The translations under genes were made by a program, and so were the position numbers. Under the pieces are notes generated by a model that saw nothing but the letters and a program-made list of their open reading frames with translations, made no database searches and was not told where the DNA came from. Shown in pieces: positions 1-4,995 of a stretch of DNA of 6,001 bases. Each line of letters begins with the position of its first letter. Positions within the stretch are counted from its first letter, which is position 1. The DNA comes from an uncultured Emergencia sp. (GTDB taxonomy: Bacteria; Bacillota; Clostridia; Peptostreptococcales; Anaerovoracaceae). Location of the stretch: contig CABSEO010000135.1 in assembly GCA_902476665.1 (NCBI GenBank), positions 1 through 6,001 of the forward strand, in the 5' to 3' direction.

Positions 1-121
1 CGCTGGTACAAATGCTGGACAGAGTTACCTTTACAATGGCATCTCTTGATTCCTGCAGCCTGGGTTTCTCTTTTTCTATCAGGGCAAACCGCCCCTGTTC
101 TATATAGGTGTACGCAAGCAT
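1..121 (-). CDS. Zinc-dependent alcohol dehydrogenase, N-terminal fragment (runs off the window)
   Basis: Reading the minus strand from the ATG at 121-119 gives 40 codons beginning MLAYTYIEQGRFALIEKEKP and ending TLSSICTS at the window edge. This is the start of the GroES-like domain of medium-chain zinc alcohol/polyol dehydrogenases. In that family the sequence SSICxSD carries the cysteine that binds the catalytic zinc, here Cys38. The start is supported by AAAGGAG about 6 nt upstream of the ATG. Known family members oxidise alcohols or reduce aldehydes and ketones with NAD(P)H in the cytoplasm; substrate cannot be told from 40 residues. A strong promoter (226-254) and a 5' hairpin (192-214) precede the gene, so it is probably transcribed on its own, divergently from rpsT. 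The Rossmann domain and remaining zinc ligands lie outside the window. Confidence 0.8.
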   Translation of the reverse strand, partial: MLAYTYIEQGRFALIEKEKPRLQESRDAIVKVTLSSICTS

Positions 122-191
122 AATTATCTCCTTTACCGTCTTTATATCACCTGTATCTCCAATATCATCTACATTGCTTCAGTCACTGCCG

Positions 192-214
192 ATATGAAAG
201 ACTTTCCTTCATAT
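192..214 (-). repeat. 23-bp imperfect palindrome at the 5' end of the dehydrogenase transcript
   Basis: ATATGAA (192-198) and TTCATAT (208-214) are perfect inverted repeats. The symmetry continues inward with one mismatch, which in RNA becomes a G-U pair. In the minus-strand RNA this folds into a 10-bp stem with a 3-nt loop. With the promoter at 226-254, transcription should start near 219, so the stem begins only about 5 nt from the mRNA 5' end. It could be an operator just downstream of the start site or a 5' stabilising hairpin. Function is inferred from position only. Confidence 0.5.
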
Positions 215-225
215 TCTTTATTCGA

Positions 226-254
226 ATCATATCGCAGACTGCGGTCACCGTCAA
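226..254 (-). promoter_or_regulatory. Promoter of the alcohol dehydrogenase
   Basis: On the minus strand there is TTGACG (254-249), a 17-bp spacer, then TATGAT (231-226), one mismatch from each sigma-A consensus hexamer. The expected start near 219 gives a leader of about 98 nt. The spacer contains the small dyad CGCAG-A-CTGCG (233-243). A regulator could bind there, but the spacer length is normal, unlike the stretched spacers of classical MerR-type promoters. Confidence 0.65.
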
Positions 255-315
255 GTATTTCTGCCGTTGAAACTCAAAGACAGCTGAAACCGTTCTGTTT
301 ATCTGTAAAAAAATC

Positions 316-344
316 TTGCAATTTCCGTTCTGTTCGTATATACT
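316..344 (+). promoter_or_regulatory. rpsT promoter
   Basis: TTGCAA (316-321), a 17-bp spacer and TATACT (339-344) form a sigma-A type promoter. The predicted start near 351 gives an rpsT leader of about 48 nt. The spacer contains CCGTTCTGTT (325-334), which also occurs at 290-299; no role is assigned to this 10-bp direct repeat. Confidence 0.65.
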
Positions 345-398
345 TATTATGCGAATTTAGCGAGATGTGCTAAAAATATAATAGTGGGGTGAAAAATT

Positions 399-671
399 AT
401 GGCAAACATCAAATCCGCAAAAAAAAGAATCAGAGTTATCGACAAAAAAACTGCTAGAAACAGAAGAGTGAAAGACCATGTGAAGACAGCTCTTAAAAAC
501 TTCGATGCTGCTTTAGAAGAAGGCAACATGGAAGCTGCAGCTGAAAAACTGGTTGCTGCAGAAAAGAAGTTAATGCAGGCTGCTGCTAAGGGAACACTGA
601 ACAAAAAAGCTGCTTCTAGAAAAGTTTCCAGATTAACCAAAAGATTCAACGCTGCAAAAGCAGCAAAATAA
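399..671 (+). CDS. rpsT: 30S ribosomal protein bS20
   Basis: The 90-residue product starts MANIKSAKKRIRVIDKKTAR and is very rich in Lys, Arg and Ala throughout, with the bS20 pattern of long basic helices (NRRVKDHVKTALKNF in the first third, KGTLNKKAASRKVSRLTKR near the C terminus). bS20 binds 16S rRNA early in 30S subunit assembly. Length is close to the family norm of just under 90 residues. The start is fixed by GGGGTGA (386-392) 6 nt before the ATG and by the conserved MANIKSAKKR N terminus. The gene is flanked by its own promoter (316-344) and a strong terminator (721-759), so it appears monocistronic. In many Clostridia rpsT sits beside holA and the spore protease gene gpr; neither is here. 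Confidence 0.97.
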   Translation: MANIKSAKKRIRVIDKKTARNRRVKDHVKTALKNFDAALEEGNMEAAAEKLVAAEKKLMQAAAKGTLNKKAASRKVSRLTKRFNAAKAAK

Positions 672-720
672 GTCTCACCCGTCCCCACCAGTGTATAAGT
701 TAAATACACATGCGAGAGCA

Positions 721-759
721 AAAAACCGATGGATGTGTCTCCCATCGGTTTTTCTTTTT
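721..759 (+). terminator. Intrinsic terminator of rpsT
   Basis: AAAAACCGATGG (721-732) pairs perfectly with CCATCGGTTTTT (742-753) around a 9-nt loop. It is followed by a T-rich run to 759. It lies 49 nt after the rpsT stop and separates rpsT from deoD. Confidence 0.9.
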
Positions 760-828
760 CCAAAGGTTTCAAACTGCGGAACTTTTACCGCAATCATTAA
801 AAATACATTAAAGAAAGGAAATATGATT

Positions 829-1530
829 ATGTCATTACACATCGGTGCAGAAAAAGGACAGATTGCTAAGACGGTGCTCATGCCGGGGGATCCGCTTCGT
901 GCAAAATTTATTGCAGAAAACTTTTTAGAAAATCCGGTCAGATACTCAGAAATTCGTAATATGTATGGCTATACAGGCACTTATAAGGGTGTTCCTGTCT
1001 CCGTTCAGGGAAGCGGCATGGGCATGCCTTCCATGGGGATCTATTCCTGGGAGCTGTTCACAGAATATGAGGTAGAAAACATTATCCGAATCGGTACAGC
1101 CGGTGCTTTTCATGACAGCATCAAAGTTGGTGACATTTTAGTCAGCATGGCCACATCCACCGATTCAAATTACCAGCACGCTTTCAAAGTACCCGGTCAG
1201 TACTCTCCATCCGTTTCTTACACTTTGCTCAGCAAGGTAATAGAAGCAGGAAAAGAAAACGGCATTTCCTTTAAAGCAGGAAATACCGTATCCTGTGATG
1301 TGTTCTATGAGCTGGATAACTGGTGGAAACCCTGGGCCTCCATGGACGTACTGGCAGTAGAAATGGAAGCTGCCGCACTCTATATGAACGCCGCCTACCA
1401 TGGTAGAAACGCTTTAGCCATGATGACTATCAGTGACCATTTTGTCACCGGTGAAAAAGCTACAGTGGAACAGCGGCAGAATCAGTTCACCGATATGATG
1501 AGACTGGCTCTGGAGGCTGCTGTAAAATAG
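829..1530 (+). CDS. deoD: Purine nucleoside phosphorylase, DeoD type
   Basis: The 233-residue protein phosphorolyses purine (deoxy)nucleosides to base plus (deoxy)ribose-1-phosphate in the cytoplasm, for purine salvage. It is typical of the hexameric DeoD/PNP_UDP_1 family: start MSLHIGAEKGQ, phosphate-site residues Gly20, Arg24 and Arg87, the family signature GSGMGMPSMGIYSWEL at 61-76, the sugar-binding VEME at 177-180, and the catalytic SDH with Asp203 plus Arg216. His4 and Arg43, contributed by the neighbouring subunit in known structures, are present. An odd point is RIGTAG at 87-92, with Thr90 where E. coli and Bacillus DeoD have Ser. ATG 829 is preferred over the in-frame ATG at 823 because AGAAAGGA (812-819) leaves 9 nt to 829 but only 3 nt to 823. 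A small dyad, TGCGG-N8-CCGCA (775-792), lies upstream; no convincing promoter was seen, so some readthrough from rpsT is possible. Confidence 0.95.
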   Translation: MSLHIGAEKGQIAKTVLMPGDPLRAKFIAENFLENPVRYSEIRNMYGYTGTYKGVPVSVQGSGMGMPSMGIYSWELFTEYEVENIIRIGTAGAFHDSIKVGDILVSMATSTDSNYQHAFKVPGQYSPSVSYTLLSKVIEAGKENGISFKAGNTVSCDVFYELDNWWKPWASMDVLAVEMEAAALYMNAAYHGRNALAMMTISDHFVTGEKATVEQRQNQFTDMMRLALEAAVK

Positions 1531-1559
1531 GGGTCCAAAAATTTCATTTTGTCTTTTCT

Positions 1560-1991
1560 CTATAAATAGTTGAGCAGCTTCTCATAAAGCTCCATTTCTA
1601 TCTGTATCAGATGGCGGGCCAGTTCTTTTTCTTTCTGGCCCGCTTTTTCATACTGCCTTATATATCTGCTCAGAGATTTCATTCCCATATTGCATCCGTC
1701 AGCCAGAAGTTCTGCAATATGACTGTCATCGTCGTCCACCATCATTTTCACCTCAGTGGTAAACCACATAAAGGCTTTGGCAATTGATGACGGATCCTTC
1801 TCATTTTCACCATTTTCATTGAGAAGCTGATGACAGGTGTCTCCTATCTTCACATGTTTCTCATTATACTCCTTTACCATAGCAAGCATCCCGTTATCTT
1901 TGATGAATTCCATCACCTGTCCAAAGCTGTCGGTGGCATTTTTACAGCCAGAGTTTACCTCACGCAGAAGTTTAATACTGTCTTCGTTCAT
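1560..1991 (-). CDS. DUF2383-like helical-bundle protein of unknown function
   Basis: This 143-residue, Glu/Lys/Met-rich, cytoplasmic-looking protein has no signal peptide or membrane segment. It reads as about four long helices (roughly 3-32, 35-60, 68-113 and 118-142) with an acidic DDDDS turn at 86-90 followed by ADGCNMGMKSLSRY (97-110). The overall pattern resembles the ferritin-like DUF2383 family that is common in clostridia; this is recollection, not a search. Metal-binding ExxH motifs of true ferritins are not evident, so no enzymatic role is claimed. The start is well supported by AAGGAGAGG (2005-1997) shortly upstream of the ATG. A terminator of murE (2046-2074) precedes it, so it is probably its own transcription unit. 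The stop is 29 nt from the end of convergent deoD, and codons 117-126 overlap deoD's probable terminator. Confidence 0.75.
   Translation of the reverse strand: MNEDSIKLLREVNSGCKNATDSFGQVMEFIKDNGMLAMVKEYNEKHVKIGDTCHQLLNENGENEKDPSSIAKAFMWFTTEVKMMVDDDDSHIAELLADGCNMGMKSLSRYIRQYEKAGQKEKELARHLIQIEMELYEKLLNYL
1614..1648 (+). terminator. Probable deoD terminator embedded in the opposing gene
   Basis: GCGGGCCAG (1614-1622) and CTGGCCCGC (1635-1643) are perfect 9-bp GC-rich inverted repeats with a 12-nt T-rich loop. TTTTT (1644-1648) follows on the plus strand. There is no T-run on the minus-strand exit side, so the orientation suits deoD, whose stop is 83 nt upstream. The element lies inside the coding sequence of the minus-strand gene, over the codons for AGQKEKELAR. 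Confidence 0.7.
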
Positions 1992-2013
1992 AATAACCTC
2001 TCCTTTTTGACTT

Positions 2014-2042
2014 AGTATGCGCCTCTGTCAGCTGCATATACA
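2014..2042 (-). promoter_or_regulatory. Weak candidate promoter for the DUF2383-like gene
   Basis: TGTATA (2042-2037), a 17-bp spacer and CATACT (2019-2014) on the minus strand give 3/6 and 4/6 matches to consensus. It sits in the only gap between the murE terminator and the gene, where a promoter would be needed, but the match is poor. Confidence 0.25.
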
Positions 2043-2045
2043 TCG

Positions 2046-2074
2046 AAAAAAATAAGCCGCAGAAAACTGCGGCT
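2046..2074 (-). terminator. Intrinsic terminator of murE
   Basis: On the minus strand AGCCGCAG and CTGCGGCT form a perfect 8-bp stem (2055-2062 with 2067-2074) with a TTTT loop. The stem is followed by TTA and a run of T down to 2046. It lies 26 nt beyond the murE stop and ends that transcript before the DUF2383-like gene. Confidence 0.88.
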
Positions 2075-2075
2075 C

Positions 2076-2101
2076 AATCTGTTCTTCACATGTAACAGAT
2101 T
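2076..2101 (-). repeat. Inverted repeat between the murE stop and its terminator
   Basis: AATCTGTT (2076-2083) and AACAGATT (2094-2101) are perfect 8-bp inverted repeats with a 10-nt loop. They start on the last base of the murE stop codon and end one base before the terminator stem. In RNA this makes a tandem hairpin 3' end, possibly protecting the murE mRNA end; the role is inferred. Confidence 0.55.
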
Positions 2102-3528
2102 TATCTATTCTTCATCTGTAAAAGTATCTTCTCAGCAGCTTTATTGTCACCTATCCATGGACGTCTGCCTTCATCATAGTACATATAGGATTCGTCCCCT
2201 TTTCCCAGAATCAAGACACAGTCTCCCTTCTCTGCGCCTTCTATCGCTGCCTTGATAGCCTCAAAACGATCAGGGATCATTATCCCTTTTCCTTCATCCA
2301 TACCGGCCAGAATCATGGCACTGATCTCCTCAACTGTTTCATCTCGAGGATCTTCTTCTGTTACATAAACCTTGTGACAATATTTCCCCGCGATCTGTCC
2401 CAGCACCTTACGTTTTACCTTATCCCGCTTTCCAGCACAGCCGAAAACAGAATAAATTTTCCCTTCTGTAATATCCTGTGCATACTCAAACACTTTTTCA
2501 AAACCATCAGGAGTATGCGCATAATCAACAATAACCGTAAAATTCTGTCCCTCATCAAGAATCTCCATTCTTCCGTCGATCTGAGAGATGCTGGACAGTT
2601 TTGGCAGCATTTCTTCAATAGACATGCCGGTCTCGTGCATAGCAGCTATTGCACCCAGCAGATTATACAGGTTGTATTTTGCAGACAAATTAGTTTCCAC
2701 CCGATATCTTCTGTCCTCATGCACCAGTTCAAAGGAGGAGCCTCTCACCGACAGTTTCACATTTTCAGCTCTATAGTCGGCATCTTTCTCAATCCCATAG
2801 CTGACATATCTGCAGGCTGTACACGCCGCAAGTTCTTCAAAGCTGACATCATCTGCATTAAGTACCGCTACCCCTTCCGGCTTCATCTGAGTGAATAAAA
2901 GTTTTTTTGCTTCAAAATACTGTTCCATGGTCTTATGATAGTCAAGGTGATCATAAGTCAGATTAGTAAAAACAGCCACATCAAAGTCCACAGAATCAGT
3001 TCTTCTCATAGCAAGGCCATGGGAGCTCACTTCCATGGCTACTGCCTCCATGCCATGTTCTGCCATTTCTTTCAGATTTCCGTGTATCTCAAGAGCGTCA
3101 GGTGTAGTCAGGTTAGGAATTCTGCTGACCGTTCCGTATCGAACTGCAATAGTTCCCATATATCCGCAGGGTTTATGATATACATCACTGATAATACTGG
3201 TAGTTGTGGTTTTTCCATTGGTGCCGGTTACACCAAACACAGTCATCTTATGGCTTGGATGTCCGAAAAAGAGATCACAGATTCTGTTCAGTTCCCTATT
3301 AACGTCATCTGTTTTAATATACACTACTTCGTCAAGCTTTGGAATTTCATCGCTGTGCACTACTGCCACCGCACCTTTCTCACAGGCCATCTCTGCAAAC
3401 CGGTGCCCGTCAGATGCCAGCCCTTTGAGACAAAAGAACAAATCTCCCTCCTGCGCTTTTCTTGAATCAATACAAAGACCTTTTATTTCCAAATCGGGCA
3501 TTCCCGAAAACATTTCCGATAAAAGCAT
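2101..3528 (-). CDS. murE: MurE: UDP-MurNAc-L-Ala-D-Glu ligase adding the third (diamino) stem residue
   Basis: This 475-residue cytoplasmic Mur ligase uses ATP to join a diamino acid, probably meso-diaminopimelate, to UDP-MurNAc-L-Ala-D-Glu in peptidoglycan synthesis. Visible in order are the N-terminal substrate domain (DSRKAQEGDLFFCLKG, 21-36); the P-loop GVTGTNGKTTT (99-109); MEVSSHGL (165-172); TNLTYDHLDYH (188-198); AKKLLF (207-212), with Lys208 the likely carbamylated lysine; GRMEI (319-323); VDYAHTP (334-340); and GCAGKRDKVKR (363-373). The specificity motif reads EDPR (392-395) rather than the usual DNPR of DAP enzymes or DDPN of L-lysine enzymes, and GKGHE is replaced by GKGDE (442-446). 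The segment after the P-loop (111-125) is several residues shorter than I expect. GGGAGG (3540-3535) fixes the start, and a good promoter (3570-3598) precedes it. It lies outside any division/cell-wall cluster, so it may be a second MurE paralogue with altered specificity. Confidence 0.88.
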   Translation of the reverse strand: MLLSEMFSGMPDLEIKGLCIDSRKAQEGDLFFCLKGLASDGHRFAEMACEKGAVAVVHSDEIPKLDEVVYIKTDDVNRELNRICDLFFGHPSHKMTVFGVTGTNGKTTTTSIISDVYHKPCGYMGTIAVRYGTVSRIPNLTTPDALEIHGNLKEMAEHGMEAVAMEVSSHGLAMRRTDSVDFDVAVFTNLTYDHLDYHKTMEQYFEAKKLLFTQMKPEGVAVLNADDVSFEELAACTACRYVSYGIEKDADYRAENVKLSVRGSSFELVHEDRRYRVETNLSAKYNLYNLLGAIAAMHETGMSIEEMLPKLSSISQIDGRMEILDEGQNFTVIVDYAHTPDGFEKVFEYAQDITEGKIYSVFGCAGKRDKVKRKVLGQIAGKYCHKVYVTEEDPRDETVEEISAMILAGMDEGKGIMIPDRFEAIKAAIEGAEKGDCVLILGKGDESYMYYDEGRRPWIGDNKAAEKILLQMKNR

Positions 3529-3569
3529 ACTAAGCCTCCCGCTTTTTATTTTTCAGATTCCGTTTTATT

Positions 3570-3598
3570 ATTCTACCATTATTATTCAAAAATAACAA
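3570..3598 (-). promoter_or_regulatory. murE promoter with extended -10
   Basis: On the minus strand TTGTTA (3598-3593) is followed by a 17-bp spacer and TAGAAT (3575-3570). The spacer ends in TGG, making an extended -10 (TGnTAGAAT). The predicted start near 3563 gives a leader of about 35 nt with GGGAGG 6 nt before the ATG. Confidence 0.7.
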
Positions 3599-3629
3599 CG
3601 CAGCAGTATTATTTATTGTGGGATTTAAT

Positions 3630-3674
3630 AAAAAAAATACAAAGCAGTGTTCCCTCTGCTCCACCACTCTGTAT
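3630..3674 (-). terminator. Second terminator-like hairpin upstream of murE
   Basis: On the minus strand AGCAG (3660-3656) pairs with CTGCT (3647-3643) across an 8-nt loop, extendable by two G-U pairs. It is followed within a few bases by a run of eight T (3637-3630). An outer pairing, ATACA (3637-3641) with TGTAT (3670-3674), is an alternative fold. The stem is weaker than in the other terminators. It lies upstream of the murE promoter, so it is best read as a backup stop for the upstream minus-strand operon. Confidence 0.4.
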
Positions 3675-3723
3675 GCTATTTTACACTTTAGAAAGACACA
3701 GACTATAAAAATTCAATGCAAAC

Positions 3724-3751
3724 AAAGAGGGCTGATCTGCAGCCCCTCTTT
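3724..3751 (-). terminator. Intrinsic terminator of the hydrolase-nadE-small ORF run
   Basis: AAAGAGGGCTG (3724-3734) pairs with CAGCCCCTCTTT (3740-3751), with a single bulged C. The hairpin starts 6 nt after the stop of the 123-aa ORF and is followed on the minus strand by TTTGTTTG-type sequence. The plus-strand exit side is also T-rich (TTTTCT), so it may work in both directions. Confidence 0.65.
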
Positions 3752-3757
3752 TCTAAA

Positions 3758-4129
3758 CTATTCTTCAAGATCCAGTTCGTAAGCGAGCTGTCTTGCAGCC
3801 TCTCTCGCCGTTCCCGTATCCTGCTTACCCAATATCAGTACACAGTCCTGAAAATCTGCCCGACGCAAAGCCTTCTCAATCATCTGCTGTCTACTCTCAT
3901 CACTGCTTCCGTAAGGCGCAAAATAAACAGACTCACAATATCTCACGGTAATCTGCTCCAGCTTTTTTTCCAGTGCTTTTTTCCTCTGCGTTTTACTCAT
4001 CACACTGAAAATTCTTCCGTCATCAGGCAGAATTCTCTTAATATGACGAAAGAGTTTTTCCAACTTGGCAGGCGAATCTGTATAGTCCACAAAGACTGCA
4101 AAAGGCTGACCTTCCTGAATTCTTTCCAT
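3758..4129 (-). CDS. Free-standing, degenerate Mur-ligase C-terminal domain protein (MurE-like)
   Basis: The 123-residue product lines up by eye with the C-terminal domain of the neighbouring MurE (residues 320-446). It starts at the equivalent of GRMEI with MERIQEGQPFAVFVDY. VDYTDSP (14-20) replaces VDYAHTP, GRIFSVM (38-44) matches KIYSVFG, VRYCESVYF (62-70) matches GKYCHKVYV, and DCVLILGKQDT (95-105) matches DCVLILGKGDE. The N-terminal and ATP-binding domains are absent. The GCGGDRD-like and DNPR-like motifs are lost and about 25 residues before the last strand are deleted, so it cannot be a ligase itself. It does not look like simple decay: the frame is open, GGGGG (4141-4137) sits 7 nt before the ATG, an in-frame TAG at 4159-4157 shows it is not the tail of a longer ORF, and a terminator follows. 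It lies 82 nt after nadE with no terminator between, so it may be co-transcribed. Possible roles (partner or regulator of MurE, or relic) are speculative. Confidence 0.7.
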   Translation of the reverse strand: MERIQEGQPFAVFVDYTDSPAKLEKLFRHIKRILPDDGRIFSVMSKTQRKKALEKKLEQITVRYCESVYFAPYGSSDESRQQMIEKALRRADFQDCVLILGKQDTGTAREAARQLAYELDLEE

Positions 4130-4211
4130 GACCCATCCCCCTTTTCTTTCAACATACTATGCATTCATGTGATTTCCATGTCGCTAATGTGTTGAAATAA
4201 TGTTTTTTCAC

Positions 4212-4985
4212 TCAGGAAAGACTTTCGTCCTTTGCAAGAACCGGTCCGTCATAAGGAAAGGACGGCATCATTTCAAGCTTGAACTTATTCATTTTCCGTT
4301 TATAATCTATCTTAGCCTTGATTTCTTCGTCCTCACAGACACCGGTTCTGATATACTGATCCAGCATGGCATAGGTAAATCCCAGATTTTCCTCATCGGA
4401 AAGGCCTGATAACCCGTCGATCGGTGTCTTGTTCACCAGTGCATCAGGCAGTCCCAGGTAAGAACCCACCGCCTTTACCTCTTGTACCGTCAGATGAGCC
4501 AGAGGGCTGAAATCTCCTGCCGCATCACCGTATCTGGTGGAGTAACCGACCCAGTCTTCTGATAAATTGCAGGTGTTGGCTACCCTTCCATTCATAGACT
4601 GTGCAACAGCATAAACCGCCGCCATTCTCAGCCTTGCAGGTAAATTGGTTTTAGTCTGCTTCGTAATCGGACAGGACAGCTTATCCTGAATCTCTTCAAA
4701 AAGGCCGTCAAAGCCTGCCTTGATATTAATGATGGTGTATTCTATTCCAAGATGGGCAACCAGAGCTTTAGAAGCGTCAATATCCGCCTGTTCCCCGTTG
4801 GGAAGCAGTACCCCGAACACTCTGTCTTTTCCCAGTGCTTCAACACACAGTGCCGCAGTTACTGAACTGTCCTTACCTCCGCTTACTGCAACCACTGCAT
4901 TGCAGCCCTTTCCATTGACTTCAAAAAAATCCCGAATCCACTGCACAACATCCTTTGTTACTTTCTCTACATCAAATTGATACAT
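4212..4985 (-). CDS. nadE: NH3-dependent NAD+ synthetase
   Basis: This 257-residue cytoplasmic enzyme amidates nicotinate adenine dinucleotide to NAD+ using ATP and ammonia, the last step of NAD synthesis. Motifs visible are the N-type ATP pyrophosphatase loop SGGKDS (35-40); NLPARLRMAAVYAVAQ (114-129); the NTCNLSEDWVGYSTRYGDAAGDFSPL block (137-162); and the mobile-loop region PIDGLSGLSDEENLG (188-202). There is no nitrilase-type glutaminase domain, and the length fits the short ammonia-dependent class. ATG 4985 is chosen over an in-frame TTG two codons upstream because AAGGAG (4997-4992) is 6 nt from the ATG but abuts the TTG. The ribosome binding site overlaps the stop codon of the upstream hydrolase, which indicates an operon and probably translational coupling. 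Confidence 0.94.
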   Translation of the reverse strand: MYQFDVEKVTKDVVQWIRDFFEVNGKGCNAVVAVSGGKDSSVTAALCVEALGKDRVFGVLLPNGEQADIDASKALVAHLGIEYTIINIKAGFDGLFEEIQDKLSCPITKQTKTNLPARLRMAAVYAVAQSMNGRVANTCNLSEDWVGYSTRYGDAAGDFSPLAHLTVQEVKAVGSYLGLPDALVNKTPIDGLSGLSDEENLGFTYAMLDQYIRTGVCEDEEIKAKIDYKRKMNKFKLEMMPSFPYDGPVLAKDESLS

Positions 4986-4995
4986 TTCCAACTCC

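Noticed and set aside
290..334. 10-bp direct repeat CCGTTCTGTT near the rpsT promoter
   Set aside because: The first copy is not part of any promoter-like element; a repeat of this length in AT-rich intergenic sequence may be chance.
194..373. Small plus-strand open frame in the dehydrogenase-rpsT gap
   Set aside because: It has no ribosome binding site, unremarkable composition, and runs through both divergent promoters.
347..772. 141-aa minus-strand open frame opposite rpsT
   Set aside because: It is the antisense shadow of the highly biased rpsT coding sequence, has no ribosome binding site and spans the rpsT terminator.
691..828. Upstream in-frame extension of deoD adding about 46 residues
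   Set aside because: The extension runs through the rpsT terminator stem, and the ribosome binding site at 812-819 serves ATG 829, which gives the normal family N terminus MSLHIGAEKG.
2374..3595. Several plus-strand open frames opposite murE
   Set aside because: murE on the minus strand has all family motifs; the opposite frames show no recognisable motifs and lack ribosome binding sites.
4130..4211. Possible dedicated promoter for the 123-aa ORF (GCGACA with TAGTAT)
   Set aside because: The spacer would be about 19 bp with a weak -35; co-transcription from nadE is simpler because there is no terminator in the gap.
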